DNA from: Pampus argenteus
Lineage: Eukaryota > Chordata > Actinopteri > Scombriformes > Stromateidae
NCBI GenBank assembly: GCA_036937835.1
Contig: CM072874.1
Span: 17,249,001 to 17,313,000 of the forward strand
Reading direction: 5' to 3'
Length of the DNA stretch: 64,000 nucleotides
The notes beneath the pieces are model-generated. The model did no database searches and was not told the DNA's origin. It saw nothing but the letters and a program-made list of their open reading frames with translations. Numbering within the stretch: the stretch's first letter is position 1; every line of letters begins with the position of its first letter. Position numbers and translations under genes: made by a program. This document shows positions 45,760-60,117 of the stretch, one piece after another.

Positions 45760-48700
45760 CAGAAAAAAATGGATTTAAATGTTAATGTGGATGAGTATCA
45801 TCAACACTGCAAGTGGAAATATTTTCAGTTTAGTGCTCCTTTAAAAGAAGACATTCATTTCAACTAAGTGGGAAGAAAGAATCTCATGAGGACAAATCAA
45901 GCAAAAAAAAAACAAAAACATCCAACCAAACAAACAAACAAAAAAGAAAACGACGGTGGGATGAACATTAGTGATTCATTATGGTAAAATTGCAGTCTGG
46001 GGGCTCTGGAATGAGCAAATTAAACAGCACAGACTCTTTCCCAATCACAAACAGTCAAGCCAATCCCCTGTGACCGTGCCGAAGAACATCAATTATCTCT
46101 GCCGTGGCGGAGGATAACTTCATAACTTGGTTGAGGCTCAAAAATAAGGCTGTGAATGCCCGCCCCAGTGCCCCCGCTGGAACTATTGAATCTGAAGCGA
46201 TGTGGGTGCCCTCAGAGTGGTTGGCTGTGGTTTATTCAGTCTTGCAGAGGGGCTGGGACTGTTGAACCATACTGATTGTGTTGTAATGCAGCCTGAAAGC
46301 TCCACTTGCCACACAGAGCTGCCATCAATTCCCAGTGAGTATGACCTAAAGGCCGTTTTGACATAATTGAACATTAAATGATGAAGGGGTGACAAATGAC
46401 AGGCACTTTACTCGGCCGCCTGAGCACTTGACAGCTTTTAGATGGGCCTATGGGGGAATGTGGTTAATGCCATTGCTGTGAATGTCTACAGAAGCCAATT
46501 TCCGCTAGTATCCATGTGCACTGAATATAATTCTGATTTAATTACTTCATTCTTGAAAGCCTGGATTTACTATTAATAGTATATTTTTTTTTATATAAAC
46601 AATTAACGGCTCCCCCACATCATTAATCAGAGACAATTTTATCGTATTACATTTATATTTGTATGGGAATGCCTCTTAACAACTGAGGGGATAAATGAAC
46701 GGAGCGGACCCAGGCTAGGAGGGGCAAATTCACACCGACTCGTTCCTTAATGGTCGGTTAATCAAAAAGGTAGTCTTCATCACGGAGCTGTGGCCTTGGG
46801 ATTTCTTATTTATAGAATGCATTACCATATAAGTGATGGACAGTGGATTTAAGCAGCTGCTGCTCATCTAACCTCTCTGCCACCATTAACTGTCCTCAAT
46901 CTAGACTCAATCCACTAAAGAAACTCTACATCCATACATTCCACCCTCTACCCCCCAGCCCTGTGAGAGGAGAGCACATTTATCTAAAGCACCCTGAGGA
47001 GTCAGATAAGAACATCCAGTGTTTCCAGTATCTCTGAGACCTGTGGAAACACACACACACACACAGACACACACATACATACACGCACACAAGGCCTATG
47101 TCCTTCGCGATTTGTCAAAGCTCAGGGACATAGTGAACTGGTGACAATAGGGGTACTGGCTGTGCCGTAAAGCTGATAGGCAAGTCGCCAGTCTGTGGAG
47201 CAGCAGATAGCCTTCTGATAACATCCTCGTGGGAAACAGCAGCAAACGTGCCAATACGGTCACTCGAGGAGGACATTAAAAAAAAGAAAAAGAGGCAAAG
47301 GGAACATGAAGGTGCTGAATATGAGGCGTGACTTGTTTGCTTGAGCAGCATTGTTTGCTTTAGTCAGAGTTGCCAGAGAAGTAATTACAAAATCATGTCC
47401 TCACAAAAATTTAAAAAATAAATAAATAAATAATCCCTGCAAGCAATTAGAGAAAGCAATTTGCATGACTTGAGAAGTGGTACATAAAAGTGTACATGAT
47501 AAACACACACACAGAGAGCTCATCATAGTGTATGGACCACAACACTGGAGGGATAAGCCACTGAGGATGGTTTCAATTCAAGTTGCCACTTAATCCTTAA
47601 ACAAGGTAGAGGTTTTAAAATCAACCATCAGCCAGGCTTTAATGGAGAAAGTGGAAACAGGGCTGACAAGACTGCAGTCATGCATCTGTTGGCCAAACAG
47701 GGACATTAACACCTTTGTTACATTTGTTATGGATCTCATATCCAGATAACCTCTAAGGCGTCATTCACACTCCTTATTTCAAGTATCTCATATCTGCACA
47801 AAACCACCTTCATTTACAATAAGACACATATCTATGATTTGCTTGGTATGTTATTGACTAGATAGCTATCTAATTCACCCAAGACACACTAAGTGTAAAT
47901 GGCATAAATACTGTATATGACTGAACTATTAGATTTTAAACCTAACTTATAACTTACACATAAGACCTGCTTTCAGTCTAGCTGACCTGGTTGACACTGC
48001 TCGCAAAAAGTTTTCATTTGCATAATCTGCATAGATGATCAGAGACATATTGCAGTTTTTAATTTTATCTGATCACAACATAAGCACCAGGATACAGAAA
48101 GTGAAGCTTTCTGTGTTGAAAGAAACCACGTTGATTAAAAGGCAGGTATCTGTATTCTAGGCTTCCAGCAGCTTTCTATGAGCGAAAATAATGAAAGCCA
48201 CATGTCTCAGTGGGGTGTAGTCACGGGGCGTCTCTCTCCTGACACAGGAGTTTCTATGCACAGAGGGGGGAGGCAGCCATGCCATTGCCTATCCAATCCC
48301 CCATCCCCCAAAACAAATAAAGTGTCTGATACAGACCAGGCCCCTGCTGGCGCCCCAGACCCAGCTTTTGTCCGGGCCCCAGGGCACAATGCCAACTGTG
48401 ATCAGGAGGCAGCAATGCTGATCAAACACTCAGACACAAGTGCAACAGAGTGCAGCTACTTCATTCAGACTGTTGATGGACCTTCACAGAGTGGCTTTAA
48501 CCGTGGGATAGGATGTGTTGGAGAGTCGATGCCGATAAAAATGGGTTTTATTGAACATAAAAAAAACTCACATTCACAATGCAGAAGATGAACAAAACGT
48601 GGGAGTGTGCCGAAGCAAAGCGAGGATTCTCACAGTTGTGCTCAATTATGACACATGAGGTGAACACACAAGTAGTCAGCTTAAAGCAACAGAGCGTAAA

Positions 48701-51700
48701 TATCATACTGGAACATTTCCCTTGAAACACGGGGCTCAATTAGGGATTAAAAGACCTTTCCTGAGATCCTAACAAGCCTAACATGATTTATAACATCATT
48801 AGTGATGGAATCTTATAAAAGAGTAAAACTCTACAGATGGACTTTCCAGAGCTCAGTAATTGCATCAGCTCTGTCTGAAGTGCACTAGATGAGGTGGGCT
48901 CACTACAACACCTCAATAAATGGGGGCTGTGAGAATGAACACAGCAACTTTAGTCAGATTTAGCTTGAACAGTGATAAGAAACTATTAAACTCATACCAT
49001 CTGAAGCAAATCACTGACACTAACAACTGACATCATGTCTCAATCATTTGAGGACTGCTTTCACTGAACATTTTAAAAACAAAAGGTGCTGAGGAGGTAA
49101 ATCCAGTCATATACACAATATATGTTAAGTAAACGTCTATGGAGAGGCAGAGACTTGTGGCTCATTGCCAAACCACTAAAAGGATTAAGATGTGGTGCCT
49201 GACTGCAGGCAGGTCAGACAAGTGAAAGAAAAATTCAAGAATTTAAACAGTGCCTCCCAATGAATTCCTGAGTTCCTCACTTGTTCCTTCAGTTGAAGTG
49301 CAGCATATTTTAAAAGTCTGACTCACTAGACTCACAAACTATTGCAAGTTTTCACCAAACGTGTTTAAATCCACATTAACTCAGAAAATGAAAGATAAAC
49401 AATGATTAAGTACTTTATGTCAGCTAAGATGCATTTCCCCCTGAATCAGACTTTACTTGTTGGTTAAAAATTATTATGAAGTAAATCAGTTGCCTGGGTT
49501 ACGGCTGATTTTCTCATGCTTTGTGTAGGATGCCAACTCTTGTAAGAGATTGCCTATGTCTATGCTGGAGTCATATTTTCACAGTAAACTATTTCCTATA
49601 CGGAGCATGAATGCCTATCAGCTGGATTGGCTGGGAGGCAGTCAATGAGTGTGTGTCTTGCTCACGCCGTTTCTGGGTTCTGGTCTAAAATTAGGTCCTC
49701 TGCCTGCAGGACATTGCATGATGGTGGTATTTTGGACACGGGTAGAAAATACACAGTCCTATACAGTATGCGTTTTATTCCCTGAACGTCCTTTCATTGA
49801 AAATATATCTGACTGCTGTTGAAAGGTCCCCGAGGACTTAAGCAGAAATGGCATATTGACAAAAAGTACTTTGTAATAACTGCTAAAACATCAATTCCCT
49901 TTCAGATGCATTTATGGCATCCCTTCTAAACCCTCTCATCCTGTCAAAGTACTCCCGACCAGCCAGAATGAGGTCTTTGTTAAAGCGTAACAACACAGAC
50001 AGTCCCTTCCTGTCCTCTGTGTGGGGGGAGACACCGCAACAGGACATCAAGATAAGACTGCTTGTAATAAGATAAAATAAGATAATCCATTTTCTTTCCT
50101 GTCTTTTTCCCCCCTTCTCTGCACAGGCAGGAGTCTCTTCCTCACTGAGAGGTTCTCGAAGGCAGGTGTAGCGAACGCACCTGAGTGTCGAGCCCTGTAG
50201 GAAGCCACAGGCAAAGACTGTCAGTTGTTGTTACGGCTTAACCAAGACCGCTGGGTTTATTCATGCTTCCAGCTCACACTCTCATCTCAAACATGAGGAG
50301 GAAGCTCAGAACGACCACTCTAATCTACATGCAACGTTAAGCGACAAGACGCGATTGGGAATGTTAAAAATAACTCCACTAGCATAGCATAACCGGCCCA
50401 CACAAAGAGCCAATCCTATCGTTTTGACCATGACATAGTATGGCCGTATTTATTCTCCATGTTGTGTTCTTTAACTGTGCATGAGATGAGGCTTGTCAGA
50501 CGCATAAAGAAGAGCAGAGAGTCTGGACAGTGGAGATAAATGCAGTAAGCCCATTAAAGACACACAGCTCTGATTCTGGGGGATTCTAGGGGTTGTGCTG
50601 CGAGCCGCAGAGAGCAAACGGTTTGTTTTTTTGACCCTGATAGTCTTTCATAGGCTAATTAGATGCATTTCAACAACCCAAGCATCAAAAAGAATCTTGG
50701 AGAGAAAACAGGACACAAAATCCTTTGGAAAACATACATCATCATATATATACGTTACTCCGACGTTAAATTGTACTCCCGAGCATGAAATTGCTTCTGA
50801 ATCAAAGAGCAGCAGCTATTTTGTAATACACGTCACAGTAGAGCTGATACTTGGGAGCCTAACCACTCAAGTTAAAAGCAAACCGCATCTTTTATCATCA
50901 TTGTCAGTTTCTAATGAAGACAGCTACAAATAAATAGAAGCGTCTTGTTAAGAGAGGTTGTATTACAACGTTTGTAACATGCTGTGTCTCTTAAAAGCAC
51001 AAGTCAATGAGTTCTTTAATACGACTGTACTTTGTGAATGTTTACAGTCACTATATTCCCTGGGAATTATATCTTTCCGGACCAACAGGAAAATCCAGTT
51101 TGTTGTTAATGGAAACATTACATCAGTGAATTTTTTTACTGATGTAAATGATCCATTAATTAAAGGCTGAGAAGGGAAACGCCCGACTAATACTGCACGA
51201 TTGCTGCAGCTTCCATGTGTGAATTTGACTATAACATCCTACACATACTAATAACTTGACACCTACACAAGATTCTGCAAGGTCATCCGGCTGGTGAATG
51301 TTTAGAGGATGTAGTAAAGTGCTTTTTTTTTCCTTCCATACAAGGCAACTCCCTGATGGCTCTAACAACATCTAAAAAGGTCTGACCCCCCTGAGCAGTC
51401 TAGACAGACGGTCAAACGCTGCTTATATGGCATCCTAGATCAGATTGACAAGCACATAATCTCTGTGAAAGTGACTGAAGAGTAGCGCAACGGTGACACA
51501 AACATATAAACAGATTTCATGTTCATGCAGGTAAAAAAATAAAAAATAGAAATACTGCAAAACACTGGGCTGGCAAAGACAACCTGACAGTCACTGTGTT
51601 GTGGGGATGTTCAGGTGCTGTCAGCGCTGCAGCTCAACATTTCCTCTCCAGCTTGATTAATGCGCCTTTACAGGGTCCCGCATTAATATCTGTTCACTTG

Positions 51701-52654
51701 GGACTTTTCATATCCAAAATAAATTTACACATCTTTTTGACAAGGTCTTTAAAGCTCTTGGGATGTTATAATACTACCCAACACGTGTTAATGGCTGATT
51801 AATAAAAGGTTAAAGATAAAGATTCTCATTTAGTAGATAAAACGCTGGGTGACATTGGAGGCAGTCGTGTGTTACAACACACACTGTAGGCGATAAATCA
51901 TCTTCGTACTCTTATCAGACACATGTCGATGCTCCTCTACGCCTTGTGAAGGGACTTGGGGTGCTGTGAATGTCTTTATATGGGCTACAGGTTTACTGTT
52001 CCAATTGTTGGCCACTCAGAGAAAGCCAGCCAGCCGCGGCTCCGTGTGTTCCCATGAATTATACATGGGTTCCATTAAGACACTTAACAGCTGGTTCCTC
52101 GGGTACCTACCAGCAACAACTGCAGCCTGGTGGACTCTTTGTGCCTGCTTATTAAAAATGGCAGCACCTGTGCTGTAATGTGCATTTTGACCATCATAAA
52201 CCAGCCAGTCACACAGAGCCATTCTCAGTTCAATCTGATCTCTCTGGAGGACGACTAGGCCAGACGCTGATTTCCTCACATGGCGGCGAGATGCACTACA
52301 GTAATTAAATGTCTGTTGTGGCCTGCTGACCTTGCTGTGGTTCATGTGCTAAGCCTTTTCCATAACCCAACTCCAGCAGATGTCCCAGTCATCATACCTA
52401 TAGATCCAACAGCGACTCAGAAGTAATGGCTCCACAGGCAGGAGGACGAGGAAATTAATGTTAATGGACTAGAGAGGAGGTGACAGACGGCCACTCTCGT
52501 TTCAGACACCTGCTTGTAAAGCCATAGTGAGGAAATGGACGCTATCTAAAGGTAGTGAAGACCTGTTCATATTCATACCTGGACTTCCCCCAACTTGCCT
52601 TAAAATAGCAGCCTTTTGGTTTGGTTTGTCTGAAAACAAGAACACTGCATTACC

Positions 52655-52658
<4 letters not shown>

Positions 52659-52682
<24 letters not shown>
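52659..52682. repeat. (TA)n microsatellite
   Basis: About 24 bp of TA dinucleotides, followed some 30 bp later by an (AAT)n run, in cxadr intron 1. Confidence 0.95.
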
Positions 52683-52688
<6 letters not shown>

Positions 52689-55600
52689 AACAAATATATA
52701 CAGCTGCACATCCATAATAATAATAATAATAATATTATTTGACCTCTTTCCAGACTCTACATTGTGAGGATTTGTGTTGCTTTTTGGTTTCATTTATTGC
52801 GAGCTTGATTATGAGGCAACAAATGTTACAGAAAATGGGATTTTCTGGGTCTAATTCTGTGTCGCATTGTATCAATACTCCTTTAACGCTCCTAACAAGA
52901 TTCAGCCTGCATCGTGAAATTTCACTACACAAATGCTTTAATATAATTCTAAAATCTACAATACAAGCAATCATACCCCTGTAAAAAGTGTTCTGACTGG
53001 GATTTTCTTTTTTCTTTTTAAAAAAATCCCTTTTTATATGAACAGCAGTTATTAGCATAACTATATAAATTTGACATGATGATTAAACATCAGGCTAAGA
53101 CATAAAATGACTGACTTGAATATCAGCACCACAGGGAGCAAAATCAAGAGGGAGTGAATCAAGAAGGAGGCTTTTACAGCACTTAGTCGCATTTTTCACC
53201 ATATCCACAGTTGACAATGTGTAATGTTTTACAATGAGATAGAGGTGCTAAAAATGGCTCCTTCAACAGATGCTGTACTCCCTCCCTCCTCCTCCTTAAA
53301 TTCACCCCACCTTCTGCTTATTTTCTGAGCCATAATATTTTTCAACATTAGACACACAATTAACTGTAATGTTCTTAGTGGAGAGAGTGCAGGCTTACTG
53401 CTGGAAGAGGCAAAATACAATCGTCTTCCCACAACTCGGCTCTGTGTAAGACAATGCCTGGAAATTAGCTGATAGTACTGTGACATGCACAATACAATAT
53501 ATAACGCTTATCTCCAAAACGATGCATCCATTGGAAGTCCATTGTCTCCATCTGACCTGCTACCGAGTCAAATTCTTTAACATTGCACAACAGATCATCT
53601 AACAGAGGTTCAAACCTGTATAGAGCCGAGCTGACACCTACCTAGCAGGTAAGCAGGAGCAGACCGCACACCAGCACCTGCAGATGCAGCACCCTGGGGA
53701 CCTGCCTGCCACACTGTGTATCCTCACACTGAGATGGCTAGCTCGGATACCATGAGAATATTAGGCAAAAACAAGCACAATAAAACATATCACAAAGTTT
53801 GGAAAATGCCTACCAGACCACACGTACCAGACCACACATACAATAATGTTTTAGTGACCTTAATACTGACAATTATATAAAAATGAATGCAGAATGAGGA
53901 ACATTCACGTTACTTTTATCATAGTTCTCAGCCATCGTTAAAACCTTGCTTACACAAGAGTTGTGTTTTAAGAATAAATACACACCTCACATAAAGTTTA
54001 ATGAATTCCAGTTTTTCAAATAATTATACAGCGTTCTGTAAAGAAATTCTACAAATCTCCTTCACTGGCTGGTGTGTAGCGTTCTCCCTGCATCTGTGCC
54101 GTTTATCAAGAGAAAAATGGTATTCTGGTGATATTCATTTGAGATATGTGGTACGTGAAAACCCTTATTATCATCACAGTGAACAGCTTATTTGTCACAG
54201 AGCCCATTATTCCTCATTAGGAGCAGAGGGCGTTGTGGCCACTGCAGAGATGGGCATCAAGCGGCTAAGTGATGAATGTGCTTTGGTGGTGTTTATCACC
54301 CCAACTGTGATGATGACCGATGGACTCTAGAGAGCAGGGAAAATCAGCACTGTAGTGACCTTGTTTTAACTGATGGGTTACATGGGTAGCAGAGGATATT
54401 TCTCCTTCGGTACCATGCCTGAATTTCAGCAGTCACGCTTAAACTATCAGAGGTGTACCATGCACTCTGTACTTTAGTACAGATCTAATGTTTCTTACAC
54501 CCGGTAACACCAAAATGTTGGAAGGAACAAACACTGAAAATAATTCATTCATTTCGCAAAAAAAAAATAAAAATAGTAACACCTGCACACAAAACACAAA
54601 TTCAAAGATGTTTCAATCCCAATTTCACGTTTATTAGAAAAGAAAATAATTTAGATTTTTTTTACCTCCACTTATTATAATAATGACAAAAAAAATAATC
54701 AGGAAAACCACAAAAAGGGGAGTGCTGGGAATTTCCACACAGGCTGATCTTTAAATATCTATGAATTTTGCATCTAAATTAATGGGAGTTTTTCCTCCAG
54801 CAGAATGTAGGTTAATCAGTAAAGCCTTCTTCTCTCATCTCATATTGATGCCTGCTTACCTTGAGTCAGGTCTTGTTAACCTTGCAACACAATGGCTTTT
54901 CTTTGTAAGATAAGCATGTAGAATTTTGTCAATACAATTTATAGTTACAACTAGTGCTGGCAATGCAATATTACAGTCTGTCAGATCTGATGGATGATTT
55001 TTGTTTTCCGATCATCGTTAATTAAAATCCTTTGTGTTTTACACGGTTGGTCTGACAAAAAAAGCAAAAAAAAAAGCAATTTGACCAAACATGCAAGTTG
55101 GTCGATATACTGCGGTCCAACACTCATATTAAAGCATGACCTTTATGAATTGTTCAGCCACTAATTTGTGTCATTTAAGCAAAACTGTTCCATGGCGTAA
55201 TTGGATTTACATGCTACCGCAGAGCCTGGTGCCGTCAGTGGGTCAACACTGAGGCCAAAGTGTTTGGAGGTCAGACCACATACAATCTTGAGATATCTGT
55301 CAATATAACATTGACTTTATGTTCAAGGAATTCAAGTAAAATCTTGCCAATATATCCTCCCACAAGAATGCTTTGGCAGCAGCCCAGAAGGCAGTTTTAC
55401 TCACTACCTGTGAAAAAAGGAACGAGCTCTGAATACAGAGCGAGTGCGCAGCTATTAACAGGACTGAGAAACAACCACCACTATTAATCATTTCCACTGA
55501 TTCTCTAGCAGGCTGCAATTTGTTCATTCAGTAATTCAGACATGAAATGGAGGGAAGAGAGGTAAGGTAATGTGGCGAATTAAAAGGCGGGATCAGCATT

Positions 55601-56598
55601 TCACACTCCCGTATAGGTGAACGGGAGTTGGCACGGGGCTTGTACAGCGCTGGCATGCTAAAATATTAACGTCCGAGGCTGTGAATATTCATGCGAGGTC
55701 GTCCCCATCATCAGATGGTGGAGGACAAAGCAATGTCCCTGCAGTGTAATCCGATTCTACATGTTCTTGCTTCATTTCCAAGGACAGAAGGGTTTAGGCG
55801 GTGCCAGTGGCTATTTGGTTGGAGGTGCAACATGTTTCAGCCAACATGAGGCGAGTAGTAGCAATGGACCACTGGGTCATGAGTGGATGACCCAGCAGTC
55901 ATTACTGTCTGTACTGTCAGGCCAATGACAATGACAATAGCTCAGGTTGTGCAGTTCATTCTTCCACCCATCTCTCTGCTTCTAACCATTTCCTTATGGG
56001 CCCCATCACCTAATAAATACACACTCACTGTTACAGTGTGAATATTTGCTCAACTAATGAGTTCCTGATCAAACCACTATTGTATCGATATCTGCAACAG
56101 CTATTGTGTAAAATAACTAGGATTTTTTTTTTCTATCGTGAAAGCGGACCCAATACAAACACGCAAGCAAGGGGGAGGGTAGCTTTCTGAGGCAACCGGA
56201 GCACACACACACTCACAGGATCGGCATGTCTGTTTTCAAAAGGTAACCAAGCAACCAGCTCCTGGCCAGGGCTTTTGATTCTACGCTTATCAGGTAACGG
56301 CATTCTGCGCCTGCTCTGTTTCACCAGGTTTCTGTTTGTCCTAGGTCAGTGGCTTCACTTTTGACCCAAGTAGCCCAGGATTAGAGGGGGGTGGACTGTA
56401 GCATGTAAATCATGGCTGACATGTGCACAGTGTTTCTTGGGCAAGTTCTTTGATAATAGATTTAAGAAACTGATTATCAGAAATCCAGAAATCAAGCTTG
56501 CTGCAGCAGTGAGAATATCCCCATATTTTGTTTAAACTGTGGCCAACTTTTTGAATTCAAACTTGAAAATAATGTAAGCAGAACTGTCATGTATTAGC

Positions 56599-56601
<3 letters not shown>

Positions 56602-56635
<34 letters not shown>
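56602..56635 (+). repeat. (GT)n microsatellite
   Basis: About 34 bp of pure GT dinucleotides in cxadr intron 1. Confidence 0.97.
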
Positions 56636-56637
<2 letters not shown>

Positions 56638-58751
56638 CAGTGTCTGATGTCATTGTTAACAATGACAGCCAAGCCCACAGCAGTTGGCCTCTGATGACAA
56701 TGCCATCTCAAAAACAAACAAATGAAATTTGTCTGCGGTTTTACAGATTCTAAATCCTCAACACTGTACCGCAATTTTTATTTGTTTTGTCAATATCATG
56801 GACCAATAGCACAAAATAGAAAATAGAGCATGAAGAGCCTACTTGTTATTTTGCCATTAAACAGACGTTAGCAGATTATCGTGCATTTCTAAGCCATGTC
56901 AAAAGAATATTTTGAGTCTGGCAGATACTGTTCTTGTCTGCTGAAGTGGAACAGCGTCCAAATGACAAGGCCACATGGCCATTAAGATGGTAATGAGCCC
57001 AAACTAGTGTACACAACAATGTGAATCATGAGACAAAAGAAAGCTAGAAAACATACCATCTAAACCCTATACTACACTCAGTGCCCCAGCTTTTTACACA
57101 GAGAGATGTGCTGGAAGACCCAAAACAAAACGCTGTTCCTCACTAATAGGCAGAGTGGAATGTCATTGCTCTGACCATGGCTCTGTGGCTTCCCATCAAA
57201 ATCTCTGAAAATATTTCAATAACCGCCAGCAGTGAACAGCATGAGAGATAGAGAGAGACAGAGAAAGAGAAAGATGTCACTGATTGAAACCAAAACACAA
57301 TCCTGTAGCACATTATTGTTCGTGGGGAGGAGTCAGCTGCTGGTTTCAGAGTAAATTCCAGGGCACTAAACAGGCACGCCCATACACATGAAGGTAAACG
57401 ATACAATTAATAAGACAACAAGGGTTAGTTAATAGTAATATATGTTTATCACCATCATCATACATTTTTGATCAGTGTTTCTGCATTCATGCCGTGATGA
57501 TGTGACAAAGTGGCTTTGAAACTCAAATTAAGCAACAATGACACTTAAAAAGCTCAAAAGATTATAAAAAATAAAAAAAAGTAAATCAGTGGTTCCCAAA
57601 CTAGAGCTCAACAACCTTTTTTTGGGCTTTATTTATGACCCTTTAAGAAGGCTCCCAGCCAAATTATTCTATTTCACCTTTAAAATCATTAACTGTAAGT
57701 TTGCACAAGCAGAAAAGGTTTCAAAATAACTATTGCGATCAAAGGTTTCACAGCCCACACTGCTGGTATCTACCCATCTGTAGTATATCAACAAACAAGA
57801 GAAAACCCTCTTAGCTGAGGGTCACCGGGGCTAAACTTTCAATAAATGAGGGTCAACACAAGCAAATATATGGTTTGATATTGATTTGATAGCCTGGGAT
57901 TTGGTAAAGAGGAGGAGGGGGGGCTGCTGGCAGATGGCGGACAGAAATGGCAGCACTTTGAAATCATGTAGCCACAGGTTTAAAAGCGGATCAAGCTATT
58001 GTGTTAACTACCAGACCATAAAGCAAAAGACACCGCAGGGAAATACACAGATTTGTGTATCTGAAGACGTGCCCGGATTCATCCACCATCGTATTTCTGA
58101 AGACACTTTAAACACAATGCTGTGCATTTTAAACACCATTTATTCAGAGTACAGAAACGAAGCTCAGGGCAGCTTATTGATGTGGTGCAGTTACCTGACG
58201 AGACACGTAAACCAAACCACTGACACTTTACTGGGCTTATTGAGAGAAAATGCGTATAACAATACATGAAATGGCGTTAGCAAACTTTGATTTGTTAACT
58301 GTTTACCTTTTCTCTTTCTAACGTTTATTGTAAGTCTGAGACGTCACACATTGGTAATTGTTTTACAAATGAACTACTTAATTGTAGTTTAATCTAATTA
58401 GCGTTATCTACATTTCAACCGGGTTTCGACGGGCGTTTGTTTCTGACATGCTAGCTAACTAAACTGACCTTGGGTCTGAGTTAACGTTACTCCCCGTTGG
58501 GCAGCGTCTTAAAAGTGTATTTTGGTTAACACGGAGCAGGTTTTATGTTAAACACACTAACCTGGGCTGAAGAAAACGTTTCCTAAACTTTATAATGTTA
58601 CGCATTTCTAACTTCTGGAAAAAAAGGCAAGTTTCCATGTTACCGCCGCTGGTTAACGTTACTGTTCGTGGCTGGCTGACCTCTCCGTGAGACTGTCGTC
58701 GTTTTAATAAAAAAATAATCCAAATTAAAGTAGCTCCGAGAAGAAAACTTA

Positions 58752-58803
58752 CCTGCAAAGAGGCTGAACAGCACACAGCAGAAGCGGCGGATAGAAAGCT
58801 CCA
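58752..58803 (-). CDS. cxadr: cxadr first coding exon: start codon and signal peptide
   Basis: On the minus strand the ATG opens MELSIRRFCCVLFSLFA and the donor gtaagt follows GCAG. The sequence has a short charged n-region, a hydrophobic h-region rich in Cys, Val, Leu and Phe, and small residues near the expected cleavage site (AGLAS, the last three residues from the next exon). The final G begins a glycine codon completed in the next exon at 41417. The coding length of 52 nt makes the whole coding sequence an exact multiple of three. CXADR itself is a cell-cell adhesion protein of epithelial tight junctions and cardiac intercalated discs, and a receptor for group B coxsackieviruses and some adenoviruses in mammals. 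Confidence 0.93.
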
Positions 58804-58990
58804 TTTCTGTTCCAGCTATTCCACGACTTCTTTACTGAAACTTGCTCAGAGAACTTGTGCTGAATCGGAGTGAAACACGGCTGCCCAGCTCGAGAGAAGC
58901 ATCCAAACTCCTCCACTCCTCCTCCTCCTCTCTGCAGGTGCACAGCCGAGCGCGCCGCAGGGCGTCACGTGACAGACGCTTTTCCATAAA
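58804..58990 (-). promoter_or_regulatory. cxadr: cxadr 5' UTR and probable promoter
   Basis: The sequence upstream of the cxadr ATG is GC- and CpG-richer than its surroundings (gccgagcgcgccgcagggcg at about 58945-58964). It contains the palindrome GTCACGTGAC at 58964-58973, a canonical CACGTG E-box used by USF, MITF/TFE or MYC/MAX factors. No TATA box is evident, suggesting a dispersed CpG-type promoter. The exact start site is unknown. Confidence 0.5.
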
Positions 58991-59749
58991 AAGAATGCAG
59001 TGACGCCCCCTGCCGGTATGAAGGGAAACCCGTGTTTTCCTGAGTGACACCCTGCACCCAGAAACCTCCATTGAAGAATAAGGAAAGCATAGGGGAAGAT
59101 TAATACATACATAAATGGATGCATTTTAAATAGTGCAATGTTTTTTTTTCTTTTTTTAAGGATGCAATCACAAGTCTGTCTTAAAACAATAGTCACGTGC
59201 CCAGATGAAATAGGGGTTTCTTGCCACAATCACACTTATTCATAATGCATTTACAATATAAGTGATACATTAACTACTCGAATCGAGGGTCTAAGGACAG
59301 AGGGTGTCACTCCCTGCACAGATTGTAAAGCCCTCTGAGACAAATGCATTTTGTGATTTTGGGCTATATAAATAAAATTTGATTTGACTTCCACAGAGCC
59401 TCAACAGGGAAACACAAAGACTAAGTGAGGCAGATATCCACAACTCTTATAAATGTTCACATGAATTTTTAAATTCAAAAACAAATACACCGTGGACTTT
59501 GGCTCCCTATTACTTACATTAAAAATGGGGACCTTTTAACAGCGAGTAAGAACAGGAAGAATGATTCAGTGTTCACCTGACTGTTATTTTAAGACAGGCT
59601 CTTAAAAATCCCTAGTTTGGGTGTCAGTTATTCAGATATTGTAAAATAAATAAATAAATATTCCTCACAGGAATCACTGTGCCTTTAATTAAACAGGAGA
59701 ACAGTACTACTCAGAGGATCCTTTGGAAAACACAACAAACAAAGCACCA
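58991..59749. other. short intergenic region between cxadr and btg3
   Basis: Less than 1 kb separates the cxadr promoter from the probable btg3 3' end; both genes are on the minus strand. The only recognised content is the repeat fragment at 59281-59390 and an (AAAT)n-like run at about 59643-59660. Confidence 0.5.
59281..59390 (+). mobile_element. truncated copy of the interspersed repeat also at 20427-20600
   Basis: It reads gggtctaaggacagagggtg, then attgtaaagccctctgag, and ends gggctatataaataaaattt followed by gatttgactt. These match, as reverse complement, the repeat at 20427-20600. The plus-strand tail is the 3' end and the 5' part is missing, as expected from target-primed retrotransposition. 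Confidence 0.65.
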
Positions 59750-59759
59750 TGATGCTTGG

Positions 59760-60117
59760 AAACTGTTTAATAAAACTCCATAAATTTAAGCCTATACATC
59801 TGGCAATTCTACACAATGAATAAATAAAACATTTTATCACAAAAGGACAGTAAGTGGCATACATGAACTCCCATTGTAAAAAATACAGTACTTATTTCTA
59901 AACTACATGTGTAGTATTCCAATTTCAGTATCTAAATTTTAATACAAGTGATTATTCAAACTATAACAAACAGTCTAAAGTGCAAAAAAGTGTTTGTCCA
60001 AAAAAAACAAAAAACAATCAATATTCAAGCTATAAAAATGCTTAAAAAAACATTGGTCAGTCATCTTGAAGTTGTCTCTAGCTTTAATGTCCAGCGTGAC
60101 TAGTAAGCACCATGATT
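59760..60117 (-). other. btg3: btg3 3' UTR (probable extent)
   Basis: AT-rich sequence after the btg3 stop. A minus-strand ATTAAA (TTTAAT at about 59765-59770) is a reasonable polyadenylation signal. Homopolymer A/T runs are common and no coding potential is seen. The end is not certain. Confidence 0.4.

Larger units (their letters stand above)
41418..58751 (-). other. cxadr: cxadr intron 1 (about 17.3 kb)
   Basis: The large first intron separates the signal-peptide exon from Ig domain 1, as in other vertebrates. No embedded gene was recognised on either strand. It contains a (GT)n tract at 45720-45758, a (TA)n tract at 52659-52682 followed by (AAT)n at about 52713-52735, and a (GT)n tract at 56602-56635. 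A hAT-like end (cagtggttcccaaac) lies at about 57587. Complex, non-repetitive AT-rich stretches (about 44090-44440, 45950-46150, 46400-46680, 55600-55800) may be regulatory. Confidence 0.7.

Noticed and set aside
57587..57830. A complete hAT-like element beginning cagtggttcccaaac
   Set aside because: The left end is convincing but no matching right end or target duplication was found, so boundaries cannot be given.
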